This document shows, one piece after another, positions 62,106-64,000 of a stretch of 64,000 bases of DNA (position 1 is the first letter of the stretch; each line of letters starts with the position of its first letter). The translations under genes were made by a program, and so were the position numbers. The notes under the pieces are model-generated. The model saw only the letters and a program-made list of their open reading frames with translations. It was not told the origin of the DNA and searched no databases. The DNA is from Membranipora membranacea (Eukaryota > Bryozoa > Gymnolaemata > Cheilostomatida > Membraniporidae): NCBI GenBank assembly GCA_914767715.1, contig OU612073.1:6572001-6636000 (forward strand), in the 5' to 3' direction.

Positions 62106-64000
62106 TACACAGAGAAAATAATGGGGTGAAAAACAACTAAATTGTCGGTGAAATCAGAGCAGTGCAAACTACAATTGACATATAAGCGCATATTTTGCTC
62201 ACAATTCTGTTACAACAAGAGTAAAGTCATCTTAGCATGAGAATATTCAATCGCTGTGTAAAAAAAGAGCGAAAATTGCTTATTAGCTGGAACAGCGTAA
62301 AATCAGAGTAAACCTAAATGAGATAGAGCAGTCATATAAACATTTGATTGATTGAATAGTTGATCATCAAGCTCGCGAGCGCATTGAATATGTGAAACAA
62401 ATGATAATGTAAATGATGGTGTTTGACTGCTTTTAACCATGTGATACACTGTGTTTTGCTGAATTGGGCAACATCAATGAATCATCAACTGATTTAGGTA
62501 ATGTGTTGCACTCATGTTGTGAAAGTGAAGTCAAAATTTCATTGATTGCATAACCTGGCTTTTATTTTTGCTAGTAACCCGTAGTACCACTGATTTTAAG
62601 TCACAGTCAATTAAATTGGTAAAATACCAAGGATTAATTGTTGAGTGTACCCAAGGTAATACCCACCAATTATTACCTAATTGACATGAGATTTCTGTAA
62701 ACAAAAGCCTATGTGTTAAATGAGCCTTTGTGGTACAGATAACTCACCAGTCTGTTTGAGATGATTATAGATTATAAACGCTCTTAATCCTATAATTATC
62801 ATATTTTGGAACAAATTTTTAGTAAGTAGGAATTGCTTCCCTTGTGAAGAAACCAGCTTTGATTATATCATATTTTGAATAAAAATTATTGTCTTACAAG
62901 ACAAAGTTAGTTAGTTAGTTAAATCTTTATTGCTTAAAGAACGCAGAAAAGAAGGAAAAATAAAGTGCCTGTATTTGCAGGCATGCTGTTGAGCTTAGAA
63001 CATTTTGGTTCACATGGAAAAAACACACGATATTTATACTTCAGAACATCCAGCTGCGCTACCACACACATTCCCAGACGGAGCTTATAAAAATAATTTA
63101 ACGAGGTTTTGGAAGGCACACAACAAAAATGAAGATAAAAATATAGACTAACCTGCCAGTTAGCATACTCAAGAACAGTGGTATGTTCTTCTGATTTAAC
63201 TCAATAAAATGTGTTAAGTAACCAGTTGGACACAGTTTGAAAATAAATCTTGGTGAGGTTGAATCATAGAATGTTGACAAAAAATATGTATTACATCAGT
63301 AAGAGCCATACACAAACACTGGGTGGCCAGCCAGCTAACTGAAACTGATGTATCACACTCAGTGCTTATGAAAATCCTGCTGCAAGATGGCCAGCAATGA
63401 GTACAGCACGCAGTAGAATTGGTCTCCTATCATGCTGTTAATTGTTAATTTCCTGGTTTTGTAACCTAGTTGATGCCTACCCTCAAATTACTCTGCAGGC
63501 TGGTCATACAGGTGTAATCATCCTGTAAAAACACGGATTAAGCAGAGGCCACATGATCGTGCAAATTTCCACTAATTCTTGCAAATTAAATTTCGTACGG
63601 ATATTAGCCTGCCACACATGATTGTCATTTCCCAAATTCGTACTAATGATTTATGGGTGTAATCCTACTGTAAACCTCCTCAGCCAATCTAAACCAAGGC
63701 CGACAGTGATAAATAAAAAATAAAACCAAGGAGAAGCTGTTTCTTCTTGTTTATTATACCAACCAGTCCAGTGATTCAGCTTCTAGATATGCTTAGGCTG
63801 AACTATCTCCTCATATTTATTCAATTTGATACCCCATTAGTCATTGTATTCCTTCTCCCTCTTGCTCCAGGTCCAAATCAATGAGAAGCTCCACATATTG
63901 ATCAACCATTCCATCTTTTTGACCAAAGTTGTTTACATAGATATGGCCTTGACTAATCAATCAAAACGAGACAGGAAATCAATCAAATCTGACAGCCAAT
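62106..64000. other. Window end, no gene recognised
   Basis: AT-rich sequence past the duplication boundary. I searched it for exons 5 and 6 of the HtrL/YibB gene and found none. A TTAGTTAGTTAG run lies near 62908. No RNA gene or long frame with motifs. Confidence 0.4.

Overview
The window is AT-rich nuclear DNA of an animal. Its genes have many short exons with GT-AG introns, and it carries animal-only families (HNK-1/chondroitin-type carbohydrate sulfotransferase, secreted fibrinogen-domain lectin, ankyrin/TRP channel), eukaryotic intron-bearing tRNAs, LINE reverse-transcriptase remains, SINEs and MITEs. Gene content suggests an invertebrate, probably marine, but the sequence alone does not settle the phylum. 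All gene models were built by eye from splice signals and reading-frame phase, so each boundary is an inference.

Layout. 1-7.3 kb: a type II membrane carbohydrate sulfotransferase on the minus strand (five exons) with a second copy of its terminal exon at the window edge, plus SINEs and MITEs. 8.7-9.3 kb: a LINE fragment. 10.6-18.8 kb: a divergent housekeeping pair, COQ9 (minus) and V-ATPase subunit B (plus, eleven exons, complete), sharing a promoter of about 345 bp. 19-31.6 kb: a repeat-rich area with a duplicated V-ATPase 3' tail, the 3' end of an unrecognised coiled-coil gene (one or two exons per copy), a decayed LINE, a 403-bp-period direct repeat, and arrays of intron-containing tRNA-Thr genes repeated about every 184 bp in both orientations. 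31.6-40.3 kb: a twelve-exon ankyrin/TRP-type cation channel on the minus strand with further tRNA-Thr genes in its introns. 43.1-48.3 kb: a secreted PAN/apple-plus-fibrinogen-domain protein on the minus strand, with an inverted pair of tRNA-Thr genes in an intron. 49.2-54.9 kb: a complete secreted HtrL/YibB-family gene (six exons). 56.1 kb: tRNA-Tyr. 57.8-60.5 kb: a tandem second copy of the HtrL/YibB gene, of which only the first four exons lie in the window. 60.5-64 kb: no supported gene.

The most unusual content is the tRNA-Thr expansion: 28 recognisable copies in about 24 kb, 22 of them with a plausible cloverleaf. They fall into several intron classes (0, 11, 12, 13, 15 and 19 nt). One copy has an AGT-family body but a TGT anticodon, and two large palindromes are built from tRNA genes. 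The second notable theme is the HtrL/YibB tandem duplication, where comparison of the two copies dates two MITE insertions and shows their target-site duplications (TTAA and TTA).
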